Below are positions 46,952-57,199 of a stretch of 64,000 bases of DNA, piece by piece (positions within the stretch are counted from its first letter, which is position 1; each line of letters starts with the position of its first letter). The position numbers were made by a program, and so were the translations under genes. The stretch is from Polytrichum commune (lineage: Eukaryota > Streptophyta > Polytrichopsida > Polytrichales > Polytrichaceae), in contig OX485804.1 of the NCBI GenBank assembly GCA_950295325.1, forward strand, positions 24,676,001 to 24,740,000. The letters are read 5' to 3'. The notes beneath the pieces are model-generated. The model was not told the origin of the DNA, did not search any database, and saw only the letters and a list, made by a program, of their open reading frames with translations.

Positions 46952-47436
46952 CACTTTAAACTTCATAGTATCACACCTGTGGCAATCAAAGTGCATGTGA
47001 TATTATATAGTTTTGTAGTGTTAACATGGATGTGTGGTACTATAAAATTAGTGTAGCATGTGACATTATGGAATAACACAAAGGAGATGTGAGGACAATT
47101 CAAATCCGTTCTCTCATCACCTACACTAGTGTGGTCCACTCCACTTGGCCTTCCAACGATGTGGCGGACGCATGCACCAACATTCAACAAGTGGCATAAG
47201 AGGAAGAAGAAAAATAAGAATAAGAAGGTGACACTTCACATGCTGACACATGGTGCAATGCGAGGGTGTGGGTTGACTTCTTTGGTGGTTTGCATTAATG
47301 ACAAATTTTGTGATATGAGGGAGAGAAATGTGACAATAAAGAGTGAGAGTTGAACTACGAACATCCGTTTCCTACGGCTTTGGGATATTAGAGAGTGTGT
47401 GACATTATGGAGGTTGATATTATGGAGTTTAGGGTG
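46952..47436. mobile_element. Short TIR element, cargo-free relative of 11385-14059
   Basis: The left end CACTTTAAACTTCATAGTAT and the right end, inverted, CACCCTAAACTCCATAATAT form the inverted repeat. In reverse orientation both subterminal parts align with the two outer parts of the element at 11385-14059, such as the AGTGTTAACATGGATG block and the CCACCAAAGAAGTCAACCCA block. It lacks the 2.2-kb middle found there and has no transposase. Confidence 0.6.
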
Positions 47437-47616
47437 TAGTATGTTTAGGAGTATGAGTCTACTCTAGCAACACTACATGCTAAGTTATGTCTATGATTGG
47501 AAAAGACAAGTCCTTGAGGTGTGAGACGAAGTCGTGTATATTGCACTACTTCTAAAAGGTATTTATGATGAACATAATTGAGATGAATAAATTACATCCA
47601 TCCAATACTTTGCTAA

Positions 47617-48128
47617 TGCCCCCTCTCCACCTTACTTTACCAAATAACCAAAGTTTTTCCTAAAACCATGGTAAAGTTCCCTCGGTTCTAGTGGATGCAT
47701 CTGGTTATCCCAATGCACCTACAAGAACTTGCTTTGGAGATTTTCAAGTAGGTTATAGTTAAGTAGCTTTCACACATGGTCATTGTTTTATCTACTAAGC
47801 AATGAATGTTGGATAGTTTTTGTCCCATTCCCAAATGCCTTACTACTCATCTATCTTACCTCGGTTTTTGTTGATGAAGCTCCTCGTGCTCTCATAGCTA
47901 AAACTAAAAGCAACCAATCACAAGCGGGAGGCAACACTTTTAAAGGTCCTACATTCTTGCCTCATGTTTAGGTATTGGTGGAAGGGTCGGTGTTTAAGGC
48001 TTAAAACCTCCACTTCTAAACCATGCCACATCCTTTGCCAACTAGGTTCAGCACTAGATAATGTTGATGGTGTGAAGGCCGTGTTTTTAGAACCAACTTT
48101 TAGGACAAAGTCAGGTGGGAGGAGACAT
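47617..48128. mobile_element. MITE family M, copy 2, 512 bp
   Basis: The ends TGCCCCCTCTCCACCTTACT and ...AGTCAGGTGGGAGGAGACA are flanked by TAA on both sides (47614-47616 and 48129-48131), consistent with a TWA target duplication. It aligns throughout with copies 1 and 3. It lies 90 bp from the left edge of the Harbinger element at 48222. Confidence 0.75.
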
Positions 48129-49128
48129 AAGAAATAGAGCTTCACTATCCTAAATATTACTAGATATTTCCTCCAACTTGCAAGGTCAACTTGAACAGAA
48201 TGATGCCAATTATATGAATAAGGGCCGGTTTACACTACGGTGGAGAAGGCCTCCGGTCGGTCAAGAATGCTTGGCCAAGACATGGTTATATGAGGCAAAT
48301 GGTGGATGTGCCGGAGAAGAATTAAAGGCAATAAAATATTTCTTAAGGAGTCTTGACCGGTTGAAGTCTAAACGCCTAGAGGAGAAGTTTAGCGGAGAAG
48401 TCCACCGGTGAAGAGAAGTTCACCTAATGGTGAAGATTTTTTGTGATAAAAAACCATAATTCTCTACATTCACATTGTATCAAAAGATTTCAACAAGAGT
48501 TGTGTTCATAAGAATTGTGTAATATAATGTTCAATTTTATTCAAAAGATAATGAAAATTGCCAAATTGCCAATTGTCAAGTTTGGCCCATGTAGGAAATA
48601 AATGTCTCCTTGGGTGTTTAAGAATGAAGAGGGGAAAACCCATACACATTGGACAAAGCACTACTCTTTGGTATTATTTAAGACATGCTCTCATCTTAAT
48701 CATCCTCATCAATTTCTCTCTTCTAATCTTTGATCTTCAATCATGGATAATCGAAGGAGAGAGATTTTGTGCTCTCTTATGATCTTTATGGTTTTGAAGT
48801 ATTTTATCGTTTCTCCTCTTGGCTCTCCTCTTGGCCGGAGCTTTCTTCTTTGCTATTGGACCTCTCTTCTTCCTTGTGGTCTCAATCGGCCGTTCCACAA
48901 TTTCTACATCATTCTCTTCCTCCTTCAAACTCTTCCCTCAAATTCCTTGCAAGTGGAGAAGGGTGTTGAACATAAGCCCTAAAAGCACTTCCTGGAAATT
49001 GCCTTGACTAATAATTCTCACTACCAATGAGGTCATCCTCATCTTGGCTACTACCAAACTGAAATTGTGAGTAACCAGCCATTGCGAAAAAAAATCGCAC
49101 AAAAAAAAATCGCTAAGGAGCTACTACA

Positions 49129-49130
<2 letters not shown>

Positions 49131-49197
<67 letters not shown>
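49131..49197. repeat. (GA)n microsatellite
   Basis: More than 30 GA dinucleotides, immediately upstream of the ORF1 start remnant inside the Harbinger derivative. Confidence 0.9.
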
Positions 49198-49199
<2 letters not shown>

Positions 49200-49432
49200 C
49201 TTGCCAACACCTTAGGTTTTGAAAAAAACCAGATCTGAAATCTACGGTCCATATCTGTTTTTGAAATTTAATTTTTTATTGAGTTGGGCTTCTCCGGCCT
49301 CTTGAGGCCGGACAAGAAACTCCTCCTCCGGAGAAGCCCAACTCCAAAAAGTGCCGCCATGTAGGCGGCCATGTCATTTTATCATCCATGAGAAAAGTTC
49401 ACCGCCATTGTTTTCTTCACCTAGTGTAAACA

Positions 49433-50810
49433 CGGCTAGGGTGAACCAGCACCTACACTCGTACCTTCGGGGGATGAAGGCCTCGCGGATGACACTGAAA
49501 ATGTCATCCTTCTTTATGGGAAAGCCACCTGACATTTTTTGTGCACCCGACCGAAAACTGCTGCCCGCCCGCCTGCCAGATTTCGAAAAAACTAGTGTAC
49601 TTGCATTTTTGAAGGCTACTTGTCTACAAATCCCATATTGAGTGCACTTCATTTTCAAGGTCTCAAATCCAATATATTTGTTCACTTCCATTGAGTAAAT
49701 AAGCAATTGACTAGATTTCATTTTCAAAGTTAAACCGTCAATAAAGCATGCAATTAACTTGGAAGTCAAAAACATTACAAAATCCTCATTAATACTGAGG
49801 TTATCATTTTTGTCACTTACGATTGAAAGGGACCTTGTCATTCTAAAATGAAACTAAAATTCATGATTTATTTTTAATATTTTTAATATAATATAGTTAT
49901 TACCTTCTACTATCACAAAGTTTCCATACGCATATAAACTCGTTAAGTAAGATTGAATGCAACTAAGTCTAATATATTTTGATTAATCCTAATTAAACCC
50001 AATTAAATCAGAAAATATGCTTACCAAATTAATTAAGCCTAATTAATCATAAATTATATTTACTGGAGTTAATTCCATTTAAATCATGACTAATTCCAGT
50101 AAGTACATTTTATAATTAATTAGGGTTAATTAATTTGGTACGCATATTTTCTGATTTAATTGGGCTTGAATACGATTCATTAGGATTAACCAGAAATTAT
50201 TAGACTTAGTTGCATTCAATCTTACTTTACTAGTTTAAATACGTATGAAAACTTTGTGATTGTAGAAGGTATTAAATATATATATATTATTACATATTAT
50301 ACTATAGTATATACTATATTTAAAATACATTATACTAGAATACATTATATTATATTTAAAATAAAATAAATAAATCATGAATTTTAGTTTCATTTTAGAA
50401 TGACAAGGTCCCTTTCAATTGTAAGTGACAAAAATTATAACCTCAGTATTAATGAGGATTTTGTAATGTTTTTGACTTCCAAGTTAATTGCATGCTTTAT
50501 TGACGGTTTGAAATTCACTTTGAAAATGAAATCTAGTCAATTGCTTATTTACTCAATGGAAGTGAACATATATATTGGATTTGAGACCTTGAAAATGAAG
50601 TGCACTCAATATGGGATTTGTGGACAAGTAGCCTTCAAAAATGCAAGTACACTAGTTTTTTCGAAATCGGGCGGGCGGGCAGCAGTTTTCAGTCGGGTGC
50701 ACAAAAAATGCCGGGGGGCTTTCCCATAAAGAAGGATGATGTTTTCAGTGTCATCTGCGAGGCCTTCATCCCCCGAAGGTACGAGTGTAGGTGTTGGTTC
50801 ACCCTAGCCG
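49433..50810. mobile_element. Fold-back (long inverted repeat) element, 1378 bp
   Basis: Two arms of about 650-690 bp are near-perfect inverted copies around a centre at about 50085. The outer ends read CGGCTAGGGTGAACC. The 8-bp sequence TGTAAACA is repeated directly at both borders (49425-49432 and 50811-50818). The two mirror-image open frames (49374-49841 minus, 50400-50729 plus) are the same sequence in each arm, with indels, and show no known domain. The superfamily is uncertain: 8 bp fits hAT, while long inverted repeats are more typical of MULE-type fold-backs. Confidence 0.8.
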
Positions 50811-51118
50811 TGTAAACACCCACCGGTCAAGAGTTGCATTTTCGACCAATCACAATTGAGAAACGCCCTTTTTTTCATGACCGGTGGACTTCTTCACCGT
50901 AGTGTAAACCGGCCCTAAGAACCTCCTTGCCAAACATCTTATTCCCTACCAAACAAGAAAAGATATTGCATGTACCCAACCAACATTTTTTTAAAGAGCG
51001 CCCAAAACACACAACCTGATTTGTCTTGCATGCAAAAGGGAGCATATACCTATGATTGCCCAAAACTTGGATCATCACAAAGTGGGCATAGGTGTTAACT
51101 TCATTGATAGGGTACTTA

Positions 51119-51637
51119 TGCCCCCTCCCCACCTGACTTTAGCTAAGCCTAAAAGTTGGTACTGAAAACACAACCTTCACACCATTGACATTATGTAGTG
51201 CCGAGCCTAGTGGGCAAAGGATGTGGCATGGTTTAAAAGTGGAGGTTTTAAGCCTCAAACACTGACCCTTCCATCAGTACCTAAACATGAGGCAAGAATG
51301 TAGGACTTTTAAGAGTGTCGCCTCCCGCTCTTGTGATTGGTTGCTTTTAGTCTTAGCTATGAGGGCACGAGGAGCTTCATCAACAAAAACCGAGGTAAGA
51401 TAGGTGAGTAGTAAGGCATTTGGGGATGGGACAAAAACTATCCAACATTCATTGCTTGGTAGATAAAACAACGACCATGTGTGAAAGCTGCTTAATTAAA
51501 ACCTACTTGACAATCTCTGGAGCAAGTTCTTGTAGGTGCATTGGGATAGCCAGACGTCTCCGCTATAACCAAGGGAGCTTTACCCGGGTTTAAGGAAAGA
51601 CTTTGGTTATTTGGTAAAGTCAGGTGGGGAGGGGGCA
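51119..51637. mobile_element. MITE family M, copy 3, 519 bp, inverted
   Basis: The ends TGCCCCCTCCCCACCTGACT on both sides in inverted orientation are nearly perfect over more than 20 bp. Flanks are TTA and TAA. It is inverted relative to copy 2, so copies 2 and 3 bracket the Harbinger element at 48222-50915 symmetrically. Confidence 0.78.
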
Positions 51638-53410
51638 TAAGGCCTTAATGCGACACTTTAGGAAACATTTACTATTTCAGGGAGGCTAAGTATTTTGAAA
51701 AAAGTTCAAAAGCATTTCATAGATTAGCAAATCTATACAAATCTACAAAAACTATTTCAAAAAATAGTAAATTTGAGTGCAACCTAGAGAATTCCTCAAA
51801 GTCGTCTTAAGGAAAGAGCCTTTTACTTTCAACTAGGGGGTCTATTGATCTTGGATTGCTTAGTGAGAATCACCACAAAATCCACCTTATTGAAGGTGAG
51901 GTTATTCTATTTAACGAAGGTGTTGTCCCCCATTTGTGGATCAATTCTTAAATTGCCTCATTGAGTGGATAAATTCACGAGTAGCTATTAAAATTGGCCA
52001 AAGTTGGTGCTCTTCTAAAAGTGTTCATGCATCCTTCTTACACCACTATTATGAATAACCAAAGTGGTGTTATTTTATACTTAATGCCGGATATGATTAA
52101 TCTCATTTAACAATGACTTACTCAATGGCACCATTGCACTCACTTGTTAATGGCTTAATGATTAAGAATAGTTGTCACCCAAGGAACGGTATTACTTTAA
52201 GGCCTCAACACCTTAACAATGAAAAACTAGTCTCACATTAAGCAAAAATTCTACACAAGGCACCACACCATACTAATCCCTTGCTAAGCCAAGACAAGAG
52301 TTTCATTGTAATTTTGAGTGTTGCTATATTTTTGTTTTTTTTTTGGCACAATTTGAGAAATCAATTGCAAAAGGACCCAAAATACAACCAACCCGAGCAA
52401 GTCAGCGTGTCGCAACCCTTGCTAATTCCCCTTAACCATCTTAATCATTATTATTTCTAGCAAGGATCACAAGCGCTAACCCTTCGCATTCCGCCATGCT
52501 TATGGTTAGCTCTTCCTACCCCGGACCTTATAGTTCATAAGAAGGAACCAACCCTCCTACTTTGCTTTCGGGACTCACCCCTTAATCGGTAATCAATTCT
52601 TAGATGTGGACTTTCATCCATGAAAGTCCAATCTTATGTTGATCATCGCATTGCCGGAGCAACACTATAACAACCCAAACCATACTAGGCAAGTATGGCC
52701 TCACATTGGGCCAAAGCCCATGGAGGCCGTACCGTTCGGCCTCGGGTGGGTGAGGCCACACCACCTCACCCATATAAGCCTCTAGGACTTTTGGTAGGGC
52801 CCCTACACCACCGTCAAGAAACCTTTTGTCTCTCTATCAAGAGTTGGGGCCAAGTAGATATTTTCCTTTAGCTGTTGGGCCTAGAAGCCCCATCAGCTTC
52901 AGACCATCATAACTTCCTTATATAATATCTGATGCTAACAAGCAACCACTCCATCTTCATCTACGGTCCACGTAGATGCCAATGGACACCTCACTTGCTC
53001 CATTCACGCAAGTAGTGAGGAAGTTGTGCATGTTCAAACCTTGGCAGTCCCAGGAGCCACTGCTGTACCAGGGCGTTGTCCCACTGCTGTACCATCCAGG
53101 ACAGCGCCCCACTCAAATTGCCATAACTCCTAGCTCACACCTCCGATTGAGGTGTTCTTGAGCATTCTAGAATCTACACGCCATAAGCTAAGCTTATGCA
53201 AAGCTCACGGCCTTACCCTCGTGCCTCCTAGTCTATGTGGGTGGGAGGCGTTCCCAACGTCCGGGGCCCTCACCCACACTAGGATCACTTGGGCTCTCTC
53301 ACCAACGGCACCACAAGTCCCGGGTATCACTCCAGGGTCCCCCTTGTGCCCATGGTGTTTTGGGCACTCCTCATGAAGAGGTGCGCGACATAGCGCAACC
53401 CAAGTGGAAA
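51638..53410. other. Non-genic stretch, unclassified repeat
   Basis: 51638-52660 is AT-rich without a supported gene. From about 52660 to 53410 the base composition becomes more G+C-rich and reads like the untranslated part of a retroelement (for example a TTGTTATAG-like minus-strand start near 52675). No second copy or repeat border lets me define it. It directly adjoins the 3' end of the LINE coding remnant. Confidence 0.35.
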
Positions 53411-55359
53411 TCAAGAAATGATGCTCATCTGGGGTCTATCCATCCACATGATAACTAAGTTCCTACGAGTCGCAATAAGGTTTTTGACCCCCAACGTGTA
53501 GTCAAACTCATTAAGGATGTCTTGGTAGGCCACATCCGGGGCCTCTTCCAAATCCTTCAACGTCCGTTTCCACTCAATCCTACCATAATCTTGTAATGTG
53601 TCCCGAATGATTTGACGTGTTTTTTCAACGGGCCATTGCAGATTGTTGAAAACCAAGCCATTCCGTTGGCGCCAGATAATCCACGAAATTTCACTTTTGA
53701 GAAAAAAACCCATATTTGACTGAATTGTTTAAGTGTTTTGCCAAGAGGTTGATCAAAAAGACATTGCATCATAGAAAAGGACTTCCGTGGGCCAAGATTC
53801 TTCTTATTAGCATAGAGTTGCCAAATGATGTTGGAAGCGTATTGCCACCCTTGTTGAGCCAATGGACAGCTGTAGAACGTGTGTTCAATAGATTCCACCG
53901 TTTGGGGACCACAATGGGGGCAACTCTTGTCAATGTACATCGAGATTTTCCCACGCCATCCGTTAACCGCGACCGCCTTATAGATGACCAACCAAAGGAA
54001 TACCACTTCTTTTTGGGCCTTAGTTTTATGCCAAATGATATTCCACTTGGGGGAGGTGGAGGGAGGGATTTCATTATGTCATTTGTATGAAATTGGCTTC
54101 TTAATAGCTGTCTGCTTTGTAAGTCATTTCCTCCCCTCTTTGGCCGAGTAAGCGAGGAAAGAGGTAGCCTCTAGCTACCACCACCGAGTTGGGTCAAAGA
54201 AGAGTTGATCAAGTTTCCCATAGAACAAATTGAATTTCATTTTGTTGCTCCCTCTTGTGAGGCCACCTACCCTTATGCGCATCATCCAACCCTCGAAGGC
54301 CATAGGAGGAATTTAACTCCCGTTGTTTGGTTTGAATTCGGTAAGTGTAAAGTATTGCGAGCCCACGGTAGATTTGGGAAACGTATTCATGAACTCAGCG
54401 CTAAACTGAATTAGGCCAGGCCTATGCTCCTTAAGGTAACCAACACAAATAACCCATTATGGTAAAGCATCCTCCATGCTCGTATAAAGGCCCACCCATT
54501 CCTTTGAGGTTAGTTGGGCATTTTGTTGGTTGATTATCCCTCATAAAGGTCGGTAGAATTCAATTAATTTGACCCAAAAATCTATGTGGGCTTCTTCCAA
54601 AGAGAACTTAATTCAAGAGTCCTCCCAATTCATAAAGCCATATCTCCATGGGTCCCAAATATCCCTAAAAATCCTTAATCTGCTCTTGTACAAGGTATAT
54701 GCCCTGCTCATGATGATGCCAAAATGTAGGCCTTAGTACTCTGTTCTCCACCAAAGATTGAGTTGCAAGATGTCTTCTGGAATTGTCAGGGGTAGGTAGG
54801 CAACCGTTTGAGCCATCACCTTCCATGATTGGGTAATATGATGCCAAACTTTGGACCCTCCCTTTGTAGAGAATTGTGGGGAGAACAACCACAAGGAGGA
54901 TGGGCCCAATGGACCATGGGTGGAAGGTTGCAACTACTTGATGCGATAATGCAAAATGGTTTGTAGGTTTGATTTTCCGGGAAGTAGGGCTTGAATAACC
55001 CATTTACTCATGAGAACTTTCATTGCATCATCTGGCGAGGTGAGACTAAGGGTTGCTTTACACTATGGTGGAGAAGTCCACCAGAGAAGAAGCGTAGGGG
55101 AATTATGAAATTTGATTGGTAGAGAGTGATACTCTTGTCTGTTGGTGGTTTACACTACGGCCAAGAGTCCTTTGGTGGAGAACTTTGCACATGGATGAAA
55201 AAATGACATGGCTGCCAATGTGGCAACATTTTTTTGAAGGGGAGTTCTCTGGAGGTCAAGTTTCTTGGGCAACCTCAAACCCTTAGACAAGAAACTTGGC
55301 CTCCGGAGAACCCCAACTTGAATAAAAAAAAATTCCTTAGAGAAATCTGAACCGTTAGA

Positions 55360-56850
55360 TTGAAAGCTTGCCATGTTCAAAACCTATTGAGGTGGCTGGT
55401 TCTTCCTCTTTCACTTCGATGGTCTCTTGCTTGGTTGTAGAAGCAAGTTGGAGGTTCATGTGTGAGAAATTTGTATGTAGAATTTTTTTTGCAAGATGGT
55501 TGGTTACTCGCATCTTCCATTTATTTGTAGCCAAGATGAAGACTACGCTGGTAGTGAGATTTTTTTCAACAACCAAGTTAATTTGCAACTAGTGCCTTTA
55601 GATCCTACAATCTAAATTCTTCTTCAACTAATAGAAATTTGATTGGAGAGTTTGAACCTTGTGAAGACAACATAGATGTTGGAGGAAAAGAAGTAGATGA
55701 AGGGAGTGACGTGCAAATTATAGAACATTTTGTCAAACCCCTAAACAAGAAGAGAGATGCAGTAGGAAAGAAAAAAGCCCCAGCAAAGAGGAGAGCTACA
55801 AAGGTGAAGGTGGAAGGAGAAGAAGAAAAAGAAGAAGGCGAAAAGAAAAAAAATTGGTTGGACAACAAAATTGAGTACTTGATCACACTTCAAGGGGATG
55901 CAGCCAGAGTTTGAAGAGAATGTAAAAAAATGTATATCACCAATCTATTCAAGGATTTTTTAATTTTAATTTGTCATATAGTAGTTGTTTTTAGTCTTTG
56001 CCTTCGCTCGTAGACGAGAAAGGCCGGATTGGCCCCGATATGTGCCCCCCCCTTTCCCCCCCATTTGAATTTCAAATGGAATGAGATTTCAGTCAAAATA
56101 ACGCCACCAAGCATTGAACCACGGACCTCACGAGTTTAAAGCCTTATCCGTACACTTTACCAACCAACCTTTATTCTCTTTCTTTAATGCTAGAAGATCC
56201 ATACATTGTTTTTATATTCATTTTACATAACCCAATCATAAACTACCCTAAATATTTCAATGTCATTTTTGAAGGTTAAAACCATGTTTTTAAGCATTTT
56301 AACACTATCGAATACATCATATTGCATAGTATTCTAATGTTATAATTCATTTTGAGCAGAAGTTGATACATTGATTCGACTTCAAACACAAATGTTAGCT
56401 GCAATGCCTAGATTTTCTCGTATTACTGAAGCATGTCGCAAGAAACTTGAAATTGTTTTTAAGTCGTACAAAAATGACAAACTCGCCAATTCAGTTTCAG
56501 GAAATGATAGGCATGAGTGCAAATTCTAGGATCCTTTGGAGTAGTGGTGGCACCAATCCGGCTCCGTAATGAAGCATGTGAGTGCAACTACAATGGATAG
56601 TACAAATGATGATGTACAAGACAATTATGATGATGCAAATCAATATATATCTCATGATATACAAATAAAACGCAGTTTTCAATCCGAACTGTCATCGGCT
56701 TCAAATAAAAACAAATTTCAATACCAAACTTTATTTTATTTCGGAAAGATGGTGGACAATAGAACTACAATGTTGGACCACTTTGCCAAGACCAATGAAT
56801 TGCTGCAAAATGTAGATCATCAAATGGATCGACTCATTGATAAGCTCTAG
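55360..56850 (+). pseudogene. Harbinger ORF1 (MYB/SANT-like companion protein), decayed
   Basis: Three separated blocks are visible: an acidic N-terminal part with a CSQDEDYAGSE-like motif (about 55535), the lysine-rich stretch KKKAPAKRRATK followed by WLDNKIEYLITLQGD (55760-55910), and a C-terminal block (56360-56850) with KSYKNDKLANSVSGNDRH and QNVDHQMDRLIDKL. This order matches the MYB/SANT-like DNA-binding proteins that accompany PIF/Harbinger transposases and are needed for their nuclear import and activity. Stops and frameshifts interrupt it. The gap at 55915-56355 may be an intron. Confidence 0.65.
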
Positions 56851-57199
56851 TCTTCTTCTATATCAATGCTAGTATCCGCTGGAAATGTTTTTTTTTTCTT
56901 CCGAACTGCTCCATGTAATAGCTATATACCAACATCAAATGAACTCGGGTAGCTTCTTTTAACATATTTTTTATCATTTCCTCACGGTCTACTTTTATTT
57001 TAGCAATATTTTCTTTAGATTGTACAATATCCAAGTTGTTTGTATCATTCTCTACAGGATCATTGAATTCTACTTACACCTCTTCATTTTGTATATTCCT
57101 TATCTCAGCTATGTCTGCTTCTAGATATAAAATGTATCTATATTTCTGAGATCACCAAATGTTTCTGATGATGTCATTTTCAGATATTCTTATGCACAC

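Larger units (their letters stand above)
48222..50915. mobile_element. PIF/Harbinger deletion derivative, 2694 bp
   Basis: A perfect terminal repeat GGGCCGGTTTACACTACGGT (at least 21 bp) occurs at both ends, with TAA duplicated on each side (48219-48221 and 50916-50918). Inside, the first codons of a Harbinger transposase (MDNRRREILCSL, + strand from 48743) run head to head with the start region of the companion MYB/SANT-like ORF1 (- strand, about 48800-49088, with the KKAPAKRRA block). Both match the larger element at 55050-60971. The remainder of both genes is missing, so an internal deletion joined the two 5' regions. It also carries the fold-back element at 49433-50810. Confidence 0.82.

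Noticed and set aside
47783-47971. Short frame (NECWIVFVP...) repeated at 43800 and 51274-51471
   Set aside because: It is part of the non-coding family M MITE and is conserved only because the DNA is repeated; its breaks differ between copies.
49374-50815. Two similar 109-155 codon frames on opposite strands, resembling a duplicated gene
   Set aside because: They are the same sequence in the two arms of the fold-back element, with indels between arms and no known domain.
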